23,995 nucleotides of DNA from Bacillota bacterium. Lineage in GTDB: Bacteria; Bacillota_A; Clostridia; DSM-8532. This document shows, piece by piece, positions 14,876-22,494 of the stretch. The stretch spans positions 1 through 23,995 of the forward strand of contig JAFADM010000171.1 of assembly GCA_023424865.1 (NCBI GenBank). Reading direction: 5' to 3'. A program made the position numbers and the translations under genes. The notes under the pieces were generated by a model that had not been told where the DNA came from, searched no databases, and saw only the letters and a list, made by a program, of their open reading frames with translations. The first letter of the stretch is position 1. Each line of letters opens with the position of its first letter.

Positions 14876-14894
14876 GGAATACAAAGTGTATTCC
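14876..14894 (-). terminator. Weak stem-loop after the M50 protease gene
   Basis: GGAATAC and GTATTCC pair around a five-base loop immediately after the protease stop, followed on the minus strand by a T-rich but interrupted CTTTGATTTT. It may attenuate transcription into trpS rather than end it, as no strong new promoter is seen before trpS. Confidence 0.4.
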
Positions 14895-14895
14895 T

Positions 14896-15573
14896 CTATA
14901 AACCGTAAACTAAGCTTATTACATAGGACATGCTGTTGTAAATGGGACTGGCAATGGTTGACACCGCATTGCCGATGATATTGCCCGGCAGAAAAACCAC
15001 CAGGGCGATAAAGGCAAGGCCGATATACTGCTCATAGCGGGCAAAACGGAAATAGCTCTCCTCAGGAATAAAGGAGGAGATAAGCCGAGAGCCGTCAAGA
15101 GGGGGTACGGGCAGAAGATTGAACACCGCAAGGCTGACATTAACATAGACAAGGGTCTGAAAAAAGGTTTGAGCATACACCACTGCGGTATCCATGGCCA
15201 TTGTATCCAGTGGGATGACACCCAAGCTTATAAGCTTAACGACACCGCCCCAGATAAAATAGCTGACAAATGCCAGTATCAGGTTTGATAGCGGGCCGGC
15301 CATGGCGACCAGAATCATCCCCATGCGACGGTTTTTAAAGTAGAAGGAATTGACGGGCACGGGCTTGGCCCAGCCGAATCCGGCGACATACATCATAATA
15401 ACGCCCATTAAATCCAAATGCTTGAAAGGATTTAAAGTAAGTCTTCCTGCCTGCTTGGCAGTAGGGTCTCCCATTTTATAGGCCACATAACCGTGAGCAA
15501 ATTCATGAACCGGCAGTGCCAACAGGAGAATAGGCGTCATATAAAGCAAAGTTTGAATATTAAAACGATCCAA
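14896..15573 (-). CDS. M50-family site-2 protease-like membrane metalloprotease
   Basis: This is an intramembrane zinc metalloprotease of the compact M50/S2P type without a PDZ domain. The zinc-binding HEFAH is at residues 23-27. The third-ligand motif NLLPVPPLDG is at 152-161, and at least four hydrophobic segments are present. At 225 residues it fits this subfamily, often annotated as a rhomboid-like or site-2 protease next to trpS and scpA in Clostridia. The substrate is unknown. I chose a TTG start at 15573 because AAGGAAGG precedes it by seven bases; another TTG at 15594 is possible. It is the first gene after the tandem repeat leader. Confidence 0.88.
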   Translation of the reverse strand: MDRFNIQTLLYMTPILLLALPVHEFAHGYVAYKMGDPTAKQAGRLTLNPFKHLDLMGVIMMYVAGFGWAKPVPVNSFYFKNRRMGMILVAMAGPLSNLILAFVSYFIWGGVVKLISLGVIPLDTMAMDTAVVYAQTFFQTLVYVNVSLAVFNLLPVPPLDGSRLISSFIPEESYFRFARYEQYIGLAFIALVVFLPGNIIGNAVSTIASPIYNSMSYVISLVYGL

Positions 15574-15610
15574 GAATACACCTTCCTTATCCAAATATCA
15601 CGACCTGCAA

Positions 15611-15676
15611 TCAAAAGCTTGAGGGCATCGAGCCCTCTCCCTTTAGCCGGATTTGCTTACGCAAAGGGCTACCAAT
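15611..15676 (-). repeat. Tandem structured repeat, copy A
   Basis: On the minus strand this unit reads ATTGGTAGCCC, then TTTGC-GTAA-GCAAA (a GNRA-type tetraloop hairpin), then TCCGGCTAAAGGG, then GAGGGC-TCGAT-GCCCTC (six perfect pairs), then AAGCTTTT. TAGCC and GGCTA can close around the first hairpin. It is a second version of the unit at 15676-15746. The pair lies in the untranslated leader between dgkA and the M50 protease gene. Confidence 0.85.
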
Positions 15677-15746
15677 TAAAAGCTCCGTCAGAGGCATCGA
15701 GCCCCCATCCCTTTAGCCGGATTTGCTTACGCAAAGGACTACCAAT
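15676..15746 (-). repeat. Tandem structured repeat, copy B
   Basis: This unit shares the first 38 or so bases of copy A with one change (TAGTCC for TAGCCC), which keeps pairing with GGCTA through a G-U pair. The second hairpin is GGGGGC-TCGAT-GCCTCT, which still pairs over six positions with two G-U pairs. A five-base insertion precedes the closing GAGCTTTT. It begins on the last base of the dgkA stop codon. Retained pairing despite base changes suggests the folded RNA matters, but two copies prove little. Confidence 0.85.
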
Positions 15747-16117
15747 CACCGGCCGGTAAAGAGGGCCACCACTGGCCCCGTAAAGACAATAAGTCCTAAA
15801 AGCACAGCCAGTATGGCTGCCGTCATTACGGCTCCCGCCGCAATGTCCTTTATTTTTCGGGCTTTCTCCGAATACCCGGGGCAAACCAGGTCCACTATAT
15901 TTTCAATTGCCGTATTAATCAGCTCACATATAAAGACAACTGCTATCGCTATAATAATGAGCGCCCAGCTTTGAAGGGGTACCCGAAAATAAAGACCGCC
16001 CGCTACGGCTAGAAAAGCCGCCAGCGTATGAAGCTTCATGTTCCGCTCCTCCAGGAAGGCCCGTTCGATGCCTGCCGCGGCATTACGGAAGCTGTCCAGC
16101 AGTCTTTTGTTCTTCAT
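15746..16117 (-). CDS. dgkA: Diacylglycerol/undecaprenol kinase DgkA
   Basis: This is a small integral membrane kinase. Gram-positive homologues phosphorylate undecaprenol to recycle the cell wall carrier lipid. The protein (123 residues from the ATG at 16117) starts MKNKRLLDSFRNAAAGIERAF. It has three membrane helices and the conserved ELINTAIENIVDLV signature that forms the active site, followed by KIKDIAAGAVM. An alternative GTG start at 16156 overlaps the ybeY stop as GTGA. I prefer the internal ATG for its AAGGA site at eight bases and family-like N-terminus. In Bacillus cdd and era follow; here they do not. Confidence 0.9.
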   Translation of the reverse strand: MKNKRLLDSFRNAAAGIERAFLEERNMKLHTLAAFLAVAGGLYFRVPLQSWALIIIAIAVVFICELINTAIENIVDLVCPGYSEKARKIKDIAAGAVMTAAILAVLLGLIVFTGPVVALFTGR

Positions 16118-16152
16118 AGCCTCTTTCCTTCCTGCCGTCTGTGCCATTTCAA

Positions 16153-16641
16153 TCACTCTCTTCTAAGGCCAATGCTGCTTAAAACCTGCTCTTGCTTTTC
16201 AAACATCGTTTTTTCCTCTTCAGGGCTCATATGATCATAACCCAGAAGGTGAAGCATACCGTGGACCGTTAAAAAAGCCAGTTCCCTTTCAAGAGAGTGG
16301 CCATAGTTTTGGGCCTGCTCCAGAGCCTTTTCAGCAGAAATCAGGATATCTCCCAAAGCCACTCTTTTTGTTTCAGGGTCAATATCAATGGGGAGAACCT
16401 GAGGCTTTCCATCCACCGCTTCCAAAAGTGGAAAGGACAGGACATCGGTGGGGGAATCAATTTCTCTGTGCTCCCGGTTTATTTCTCTTATGCTTTCGTT
16501 ATCCGTAAGCTCAATGGAGACCTCCCAGGGGTGGGCAAAGCCCTCCGTTTTCACGACCAGCTTCGCAGCTTTTTCCATTAGTTTAACCGTTTCCCCCGGA
16601 ATTTTCAACTTCTTCTGCCTGTTGTAGAGATAGAGCTTCAT
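16153..16641 (-). CDS. ybeY: Endoribonuclease / rRNA maturation factor YbeY
   Basis: YbeY is a zinc-dependent RNase involved in 16S rRNA 3 prime maturation and ribosome quality control. The 162-residue protein has the diagnostic HGMLHLLGYDH at residues 127-137, with all three zinc-binding histidines. Upstream it has the conserved NREHREIDSPTDVLSFP segment. GGAG precedes the ATG by eight bases. The start lies 59 bases inside the end of pgpH; the N-terminal LYNRQKKLKI segment encoded there resembles other YbeY proteins, so the overlap appears real. Confidence 0.95.
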   Translation of the reverse strand: MKLYLYNRQKKLKIPGETVKLMEKAAKLVVKTEGFAHPWEVSIELTDNESIREINREHREIDSPTDVLSFPLLEAVDGKPQVLPIDIDPETKRVALGDILISAEKALEQAQNYGHSLERELAFLTVHGMLHLLGYDHMSPEEEKTMFEKQEQVLSSIGLRRE

Positions 16642-18871
16642 TGATTTTACTCCTTTTGAATTTGTTGGGCAGCCTTCGCTTTACATAAATACTGCTGTCC
16701 AGTTCCTCAAGGGTATTTTTCTTTTCAAGTTCAGGGTACTCGGTTCTTTCATGGAAGATGCCGCTTAAAACCTTTAGAAAGCTGTCGGCAATGATGCTGA
16801 TATCCTTTAATGTCAAATCGCAGCGGTCCAATTGACCGTCGTCCAGCTTATCCTTGAGGATTTTCCGCACCAGACCTTCCACTTTTCCCCTGGTTCTGTC
16901 GGACATGGCCCGCACAGCGGCTTCCACCGAATCGGCCAGCATGACCACAGCGGCTTCCCGTGAATCGGGCAAAGGGCCTTCATAGCGGAAATGCTCTTCT
17001 TCAGCCGTGCCGTTTTTATCTATCTGTGTGGCTCTGTGATAGAAATAAGCTACCAGGGTTGTACCGTGGTGCTGGAGTATAATGTCGCGGATAACCTTTG
17101 GCAAATGGTATTTAACAGCCAGCTCCTCCCCGTCTCTTGTGTGGGAGGTAATGACCAGTGCACTTAAATTGGGAGTGAGGCGGTCATGGGGATTTTCGTC
17201 CATCTGGTTTTCCTTAAAGAAATTGGGCCTTAAAAGCTTACCCACATCGTGGTAATAGGCACCGACCCGTGCCAGTATGGCGTTGCCTCCGATTTCCCTA
17301 GTGGCCACCTCTGCCAGATTTCCTACCAGCAGGCTATGATGATAGGTTCCGGGAGCCTCCATTAAGAGACGTTTAAGCAGAGGGTGGTTGGGATCTGCCA
17401 GTTCAAGCAGCTTAAGGGGTGTAATCACATTAAAGGTGGTTTCCAGAAAGGGCAGAAGGCCAATGGCCAGTATAATGGAAAAGATACCGTTGACAAAAGC
17501 CAGTCCACCATCGTTAAGAAGCGCCTTGGCACTCTCTTTTTCAAGGGCTCCGGCAATAACCACCACAAAGGTATTTATAAGTCCCAGAAGAACACCGGCC
17601 AGGGATATTTTTCGGCGCTGGGAGGCATTGACGGTTAAATAAGCCGCAAAGGTACCTCCAATGAGGGACATGAACATAAACCGGGTATTTCCTTCCAGCA
17701 TCAGTGAGAAGCTGAAGGTTAACAAAAGGTTTACGGCAATGGCAGGCTCAACCCCCAGGAAAATGGAAGTCAGAACCGGCGCAATAAAAATAGGAACAAG
17801 GAAATAGGCATAATCCGGAACAAATTCCCTGATGAGCCAGGTGAAGAAAGTGGTTATAAGAATAATGGCACACAGGAGCATGACCGAATTGCGATCAGCA
17901 TAAATTTTATGATGGAAAAAGTAAAGGTACATGATAAGCAGTATGGTTAAAAGCATGATGATTGCAAAAACCGAAGCATACAATAGATAATCGGGAGCAC
18001 CCTCATTATCTATGTAGTTAAGCTCCTTCAGCACCTCAAAAATATCCGCTGTAACCACATCGTCCTTGCTGATTATCCGCTCGTCCTTATAGATAATAAC
18101 GGGATTGTCCTTGACATAGGTTTCAATAAACAGGGCTCTGTCCTGCTCAGTCTTTTCCTGATCCAGGCGCCGGTTGGGCTTTACAACCTTATTGACCACA
18201 TCCTGGGCGATGGCGGTAAGATCCGGCTCGCTTTCCTTGAAAGCCATGGCTAAAACCGCCTCACTCTTAACGTCAGCAAGGTTTTCCTGCATGACATTCT
18301 GGCGTGTAATGCCAGGCAGCACAACCTTAATAAATGTGTTTTTCAATGACTCCAGGGAGGAAGCGCCCTCTTCGGTAAAAAGAAGGACTTTCGCATCCCG
18401 GTCAAGTCTTCCCAAAACAGTTACCAAGCCCGATGTATCGTACTTTTTCACAAGCTCGTCTATCAGGACGGGATCCAGCTCATTCTCACTGCCGGTTTCC
18501 TGCTCCTGTTTGGCTAAATCCGCCTTTACGCTGTCAACGAGCTTGGTCAGGTTTTCAAAATAGTCATAAGCTCCGTTTATCATGTCCGTATTGGCGTTTT
18601 CAACGGTAAGAACAACGGGGGACAGCTCGTCCGCCTTTTTTTCCGCGTTTTCACGGGTTTTATCGGTATTCTCAATATCACGGGGTGCTTTGATATCGTA
18701 TTGAGATACCATTCCCACCCTCAGCATATACTTTTTGGGTGCCGACTCGTAAGCCACCATGCCCGAAAGTACAAAAAGGGTGACAACGAGGGACAGAATG
18801 CGCTGAAAGGATGAGCTTCTCAAATAGCCCTTGATTTTCACATCACTTTCCTTGCGGTCCTTTTTACTCAC
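16583..18871 (-). CDS. pgpH: Cyclic-di-AMP phosphodiesterase PgpH (7TM-HD family)
   Basis: PgpH hydrolyses c-di-AMP to pApA and so affects osmotic and cell wall homeostasis. The 762-residue protein has a membrane helix at about 25-42 and an extracytoplasmic 7TMR-HDED domain to about 290. Seven membrane helices span about 297-475, and a cytoplasmic HD domain follows from about 500. Metal-binding candidates are H512, H541-D542, H577, H601-H602 and D647, spaced as in Listeria PgpH (family knowledge). The GTG start has AGGAGG at seven bases. The neighbours phoH and ybeY are the conserved Bacillota set. Confidence 0.94.
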   Translation of the reverse strand: MSKKDRKESDVKIKGYLRSSSFQRILSLVVTLFVLSGMVAYESAPKKYMLRVGMVSQYDIKAPRDIENTDKTRENAEKKADELSPVVLTVENANTDMINGAYDYFENLTKLVDSVKADLAKQEQETGSENELDPVLIDELVKKYDTSGLVTVLGRLDRDAKVLLFTEEGASSLESLKNTFIKVVLPGITRQNVMQENLADVKSEAVLAMAFKESEPDLTAIAQDVVNKVVKPNRRLDQEKTEQDRALFIETYVKDNPVIIYKDERIISKDDVVTADIFEVLKELNYIDNEGAPDYLLYASVFAIIMLLTILLIMYLYFFHHKIYADRNSVMLLCAIILITTFFTWLIREFVPDYAYFLVPIFIAPVLTSIFLGVEPAIAVNLLLTFSFSLMLEGNTRFMFMSLIGGTFAAYLTVNASQRRKISLAGVLLGLINTFVVVIAGALEKESAKALLNDGGLAFVNGIFSIILAIGLLPFLETTFNVITPLKLLELADPNHPLLKRLLMEAPGTYHHSLLVGNLAEVATREIGGNAILARVGAYYHDVGKLLRPNFFKENQMDENPHDRLTPNLSALVITSHTRDGEELAVKYHLPKVIRDIILQHHGTTLVAYFYHRATQIDKNGTAEEEHFRYEGPLPDSREAAVVMLADSVEAAVRAMSDRTRGKVEGLVRKILKDKLDDGQLDRCDLTLKDISIIADSFLKVLSGIFHERTEYPELEKKNTLEELDSSIYVKRRLPNKFKRSKINEALSLQQAEEVENSGGNG

Positions 18872-18899
18872 TGCCTCACCTCCTTTTAGCTTTTACGCA

Positions 18900-19856
18900 T
18901 CAGGCCTCACTGGCCTCATAGGCTTTAATGATGCGCTGCACCAGCTCGTGGCGCACCACGTCCCGGCCGGTTAAGTGAATGAAGCAAAGCCCCTCCACGT
19001 GGACAAGGATACGCCTGGCTTCAATAAGGCCCGATTTTTTCTCCCCAGGCAAATCAATCTGGGTAATATCTCCTGTGATAACCGCTCGGGAACCAGCCCC
19101 AATACGGGTTAAAAACATTTTCATCTGTTCCGGTGTGGTATTTTGAGCTTCATCAAGGATAATGAAGGCATCATCCAGGGTTCGCCCGCGCATATAGGCA
19201 AGGGGAGCAATTTCAATGACTCCCTTTTCCAGATTGCTCTGGTAGGTTTCAGGCCCCATAATATGGTACAGTGCATCATAAAGTGGCCTAAGGTAGGGGT
19301 CCACCTTGTTTTGGAGATCTCCCGGCAGAAAGCCCAGCCTCTCCCCGGCCTCCACGGCAGGACGGGTAAGAATGATGCGGCTGACCTGCTTTTCCCTGAA
19401 GGCCTTAACGGCGATGGCTACTGCAAGAAAGGTTTTTCCCGTTCCTGCAGGTCCTATTCCAAAAACAACAGGATACTTGCGCATGGCCTCCACATAGTTT
19501 TTCTGGCCGTAGGTTTTTGACTTTATTGGCTTCCCTCTGTAAGTAAGGCAAACCTGATCCAAAAGAGGCTCGTTGCCTTTAAAATCGTCCTCACCACTCA
19601 TTTCTAAAAGGTAGCGTACAGTTTGATCCGTTACGGCATCGCCGCTTTCGGCAATGGCAATGAGACGTTTTAAAATATCCTGGGCCAAATCCGCCCGGCT
19701 CTCAAACCCCGAAACCCTTAGCTCGTTATTCCGGGCCGTTATACGGATATCCAGCTTGTCCTCCAAAATGCGAATATTGCGGTCGTATTCGCCGAACACA
19801 TTGGCAATCCAATCTCTGTCCGGCAATGGAATGACTCTTTCTACAACAGTATCCAA
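18900..19856 (-). CDS. phoH: PhoH-like ATPase
   Basis: This is a cytoplasmic P-loop NTPase of the PhoH family with an N-terminal KH-like RNA-binding region. Walker A GPAGTGKT is at 135-142 and Walker B FIILDEAQN at 231-239, with the conserved TRPAVEAGERLGFLPGD between them. Linkage with ybeY across bacteria suggests RNA metabolism, but its biochemical role is not firmly known. The TTG start has AGGAGG about 13 bases upstream, rather far; an ATT codon three codons earlier is closer to ideal spacing. The start is uncertain by a few residues. Confidence 0.93.
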   Translation of the reverse strand: MDTVVERVIPLPDRDWIANVFGEYDRNIRILEDKLDIRITARNNELRVSGFESRADLAQDILKRLIAIAESGDAVTDQTVRYLLEMSGEDDFKGNEPLLDQVCLTYRGKPIKSKTYGQKNYVEAMRKYPVVFGIGPAGTGKTFLAVAIAVKAFREKQVSRIILTRPAVEAGERLGFLPGDLQNKVDPYLRPLYDALYHIMGPETYQSNLEKGVIEIAPLAYMRGRTLDDAFIILDEAQNTTPEQMKMFLTRIGAGSRAVITGDITQIDLPGEKKSGLIEARRILVHVEGLCFIHLTGRDVVRHELVQRIIKAYEASEA

Positions 19857-19894
19857 TGCTTTAATCCGTCCTCCTTGCCATCTCCCTTAAGCGC

Positions 19895-21094
19895 TTACTG
19901 TATGTCGTAGGGGACCTTCTCCTCGGCAATGTCCTCTTCGCATTCCAGCACAACCTGGACATATTCCTGTCCTGATTCAGAAGTAGCGTAACGAATCCGT
20001 TCATCCGTTACCTCACCGTCTTCCGGGATTTTTTGAGCCAGAATGAGGCGGGCGTTTTCCTCTGTTATCCCCCTGGCCTCTTCCGGCGTTAATTGTACTT
20101 TTCTTTCCATTATTTCAAAGCTTTTTTCAACAGTCAACCCCAGAGGCCAGTTTAAGCCAAAGGGGCCTGCAAGCCGCTTTTCATAAGTATCCGAATCATA
20201 GCTTTCAAATTTGGGCTTGCCACCCGGCAGCGGAATGGTAATGTCCGCCAGCTTAATCCACAGCCGCTCATGGACTTTACCGGTGCGGAGCCGCTGAGTA
20301 TAGTCGTAGGAAACAGGGAGTGAGCATTCGTACCAGGTACGGGCCGTCACAACACCCTGAGCCTTAACATCCTTCGTCCCAAATTCGGGGGTCTTGCTGG
20401 TAAGCTTTCCAGTAATGAGCACCTGGCCTTTTTTGACCGTATCACCCTTACTGACCATGGCCGTACCGGCTAAAACCTCCATACTCGTTATAATACCGTC
20501 TCTTTGGGCGACCACGTCGCCCAGCACATCCTCAGCCTCAATTTCAGGCTTCGGTATGCTCTCCTCGAGCCTTACAATAAGGCGAACTCCGGTCATTTCC
20601 ACTCCGGCCCAGGCCACATTGTCCACCTCAAGTACGATTTTTGAAGCCAGCTCCCGGGGATCCACCGTCAGCTTAAAGCGGCCCCAACCTATCTTTTCAC
20701 TTTTCATTATGTCCATTACCTGAGGAATCATTTCAGGCTTTCCGCCCTCAATGGTAACTTCCCACACAATGGAGGTGGAAAAAAGGAGAATAGCGGCAAA
20801 TAAAAAAAGCCCCGCCTGAAATCCCTTTCTCCGCTTTAAACGTCCAAATATAAACGGCAATCCGACTTTTTTGACTATATGCACACGACAGCCCGACTTT
20901 TTTGCGGCCGGGCGAATCAGCATAAAGCCCCTGACACTTAATTTAAGAGTAACCGTGTTTTCGTCGGTTCTTAAAATATCCCAAAGAAGGATTTGCCTTT
21001 TCGTGCAGATATTAATAAAGCGCTCAACGCTTCTTCCTGCAACCACTATCATAACATATCCCCGGATATAATTCCACAAATGTACCAGAAACAT
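19895..21094 (-). CDS. yqfD: Sporulation protein YqfD
   Basis: YqfD is a mother-cell (sigma-E) sporulation membrane protein in Bacillus. The 399-residue protein begins with a LWNYIRGYVMIVVAGRSVERFINIC region typical of the family. It has one clear membrane segment at about residues 92-112 followed by a VTIEGG stretch. The large C-terminal part, outside the membrane, contains ELASKIVLEVDNVAWAGVEMTG and two beta-rich segments with VVAQRDGIITSMEVLAGTAMVSKGDTVKKGQVLI. The latter resembles a biotinyl/lipoyl-like hairpin fold. I chose the ATG at 21094; a TTG at 21115 gives seven more residues. It lies directly after yqfC. Confidence 0.92.
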   Translation of the reverse strand: MFLVHLWNYIRGYVMIVVAGRSVERFINICTKRQILLWDILRTDENTVTLKLSVRGFMLIRPAAKKSGCRVHIVKKVGLPFIFGRLKRRKGFQAGLFLFAAILLFSTSIVWEVTIEGGKPEMIPQVMDIMKSEKIGWGRFKLTVDPRELASKIVLEVDNVAWAGVEMTGVRLIVRLEESIPKPEIEAEDVLGDVVAQRDGIITSMEVLAGTAMVSKGDTVKKGQVLITGKLTSKTPEFGTKDVKAQGVVTARTWYECSLPVSYDYTQRLRTGKVHERLWIKLADITIPLPGGKPKFESYDSDTYEKRLAGPFGLNWPLGLTVEKSFEIMERKVQLTPEEARGITEENARLILAQKIPEDGEVTDERIRYATSESGQEYVQVVLECEEDIAEEKVPYDIQ

Positions 21095-21141
21095 AACCCA
21101 TCCCACTTTCCTCAAGCTAACACGATGTTTTCCCGCCTTTT

Positions 21142-21471
21142 CTACGCATCGTAATCAATATTGGAGATTTTGCCTCCAATAATCATTTCTTCGCTTGTAA
21201 TTTCACGTATGGTCAGGGATTCTCCAGTCACGGAAATCACACCATGGGTGGTATTGATTTTCACCACGCCATCCTTGAAATCCATAATACCCTTAAAATT
21301 TTCCACCAGTACCTCTCCCCGTCCGATGGCCGTTACCTTGGGACGGTTTCCCACCACATCTCCGGGTATTTCAAAAAGTCTGGCCAATCGTTCACCCAGA
21401 TTGGTGTCCTTTAATTCCTTGCGCCCGGCTTTTTTCCCGGCAGGCGTACTCTTATCCGCTTTCTTTTTCAT
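21142..21471 (-). CDS. yqfC: Sporulation protein YqfC
   Basis: This small protein (109 residues) belongs to the YabP/YqfC family, expressed under sigma-E in Bacillus. It has a lysine-rich N-terminus followed by the beta-rich domain, with LARLFEIPGDVVGNRPKVTAIGRGEVLVENFKGI and VKINTTHGVISVTGESLTI near the C-terminus. It overlaps the stop of pdaA by four bases (ATGA) and is followed by yqfD, the usual partner. The joint presence supports a sporulation operon. Confidence 0.92.
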   Translation of the reverse strand: MKKKADKSTPAGKKAGRKELKDTNLGERLARLFEIPGDVVGNRPKVTAIGRGEVLVENFKGIMDFKDGVVKINTTHGVISVTGESLTIREITSEEMIIGGKISNIDYDA

Positions 21472-22382
21472 GGCCCATCCCTCCGGGCAAGCTGCTTAAG
21501 CTCAAAAACATCTCCAAACTCGTACCCCTGTGCCCTGACATCCTTAATAATTGCATCCAGTGCCTGAGCATTGTCGCTGGATACGGCGTGGAGCAGCAAA
21601 ATAGCGCCGTTGTGTAGATTTCGCTTAACTATGTTGTAGGCGTATTCCCATCCCCGCTGCTTGTTTACCGCCCAGTCGTCATAGGCAAAGCTCCAGAAAA
21701 CATTGACATACCCAAGCCGATTGGTTATATCAAGGCTTCTTTCACTGTACTCTCCCTTGGGTGCACGCAAATAGAGCATGTTCTGTCCGAATTTGTCATA
21801 GAAGCGGCGATCCAGTCCGGTTATTTCATTTTCGATTTCCTGATCGTTTAAAAGAGGGAGGCTTTTATGGGACACCGAATGATTGCCCACCGCGTGGCCT
21901 TCCTCCACCATGCGCCGAACCAGTGCCTCTTCCTTATCCAAATAATAGCCTGTAATGAAAAAGACCGCATTGACCCCGTTATTGGCCAGAGTATCCAGAA
22001 TGACGGAGGTATAACCGTTTTCATAACCCTCGTCAAAGGTAAGGTAGATGGTTTTCTTACTCGTATCGCCCCGATAGAGGCCGCCATATTTTTGAAGAAT
22101 TTCGGGAGAGCCGGGGTCCGGAACAGGATCGGCCCCGTCCTTTCCTCTCATAATGCCCCAGCTGCGAAACCGGGTATAAGCATCTTCCAGTCCCGAAGCT
22201 ACAAAGGGTGAATTGGGCTCGGGGCCGTTATCCTGGCTGCCTTCGCTTAATGTGCCCGTCAGCTCCTCAGAGTAGGTAAGAATGGCAGGCTCCGGCAGTT
22301 CAGGGATTACAAACAAAATGGATGCAAGCACGAACAAGGCTACCGGCATGAGGTAGGAATAGGGTATGTTCCGTTTTCTCAC
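21468..22382 (-). CDS. pdaA: Polysaccharide deacetylase, PdaA-like (spore cortex muramic delta-lactam)
   Basis: This CE4-family de-N-acetylase probably acts on muramic acid in spore cortex. The 304-residue protein has an N-terminal membrane anchor (about 8-27), a linker, and the NodB domain from about 112. Motif 1 is TFDEGYENGYT (D117, E118). Motif 2 is HSVSH (H168, H172), motif 3 is LRAPKGEYS (R206), and a late motif is LLLHAVS (H265). The ENGYT extension is characteristic of the PdaA group. The second acidic residue of the standard TFDDG is Glu here, a position that also departs from Asp in Bacillus PdaA. It starts with GTG after AGGGGGG at ten bases. Confidence 0.88.
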   Translation of the reverse strand: MRKRNIPYSYLMPVALFVLASILFVIPELPEPAILTYSEELTGTLSEGSQDNGPEPNSPFVASGLEDAYTRFRSWGIMRGKDGADPVPDPGSPEILQKYGGLYRGDTSKKTIYLTFDEGYENGYTSVILDTLANNGVNAVFFITGYYLDKEEALVRRMVEEGHAVGNHSVSHKSLPLLNDQEIENEITGLDRRFYDKFGQNMLYLRAPKGEYSERSLDITNRLGYVNVFWSFAYDDWAVNKQRGWEYAYNIVKRNLHNGAILLLHAVSSDNAQALDAIIKDVRAQGYEFGDVFELKQLARRDGP

Positions 22383-22494
22383 GTTTAAAAAACCCCCCTG
22401 GGATTCCTACCAATAGTATATTAACATGGGACATGCTAAAATGACCTAAATCCGTTGGATTAGCACCTTATAGTTGAGGAACAGCAAATGCCTT
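22383..22494 (-). promoter_or_regulatory. Spacer upstream of pdaA, probable promoter region
   Basis: This 112-base AT-rich gap separates the DUF881 pair from pdaA. On the minus strand TATACT stands about 40 bases before the pdaA start, but no good -35 lies at 16-18 bases. CATGTTA nearby is one mismatch from a sigma-G -10. A stem CTAAATCC/GGATTAG with one bulge lies near 22445-22463 and lacks a T-run. A new transcript probably starts here, but the sigma factor cannot be assigned. Confidence 0.4.

Noticed and set aside
14819..14895. T-box leader before trpS
   Set aside because: The spacer is only 77 bases and has no TGGTACCGCG-like T-box sequence. The longer leader upstream of the M50 gene lacks it too.
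15611..15746. Tandem c-di-GMP-I riboswitches, because of GCAAA, GGCTAAAGG and GGTAG strings
   Set aside because: The conserved order of the GEMM aptamer (tetraloop arm, then ACGCAAAGC, then a second arm, then GGTTGCC-like closing strand) is absent, and each unit is only about 66-70 bases.
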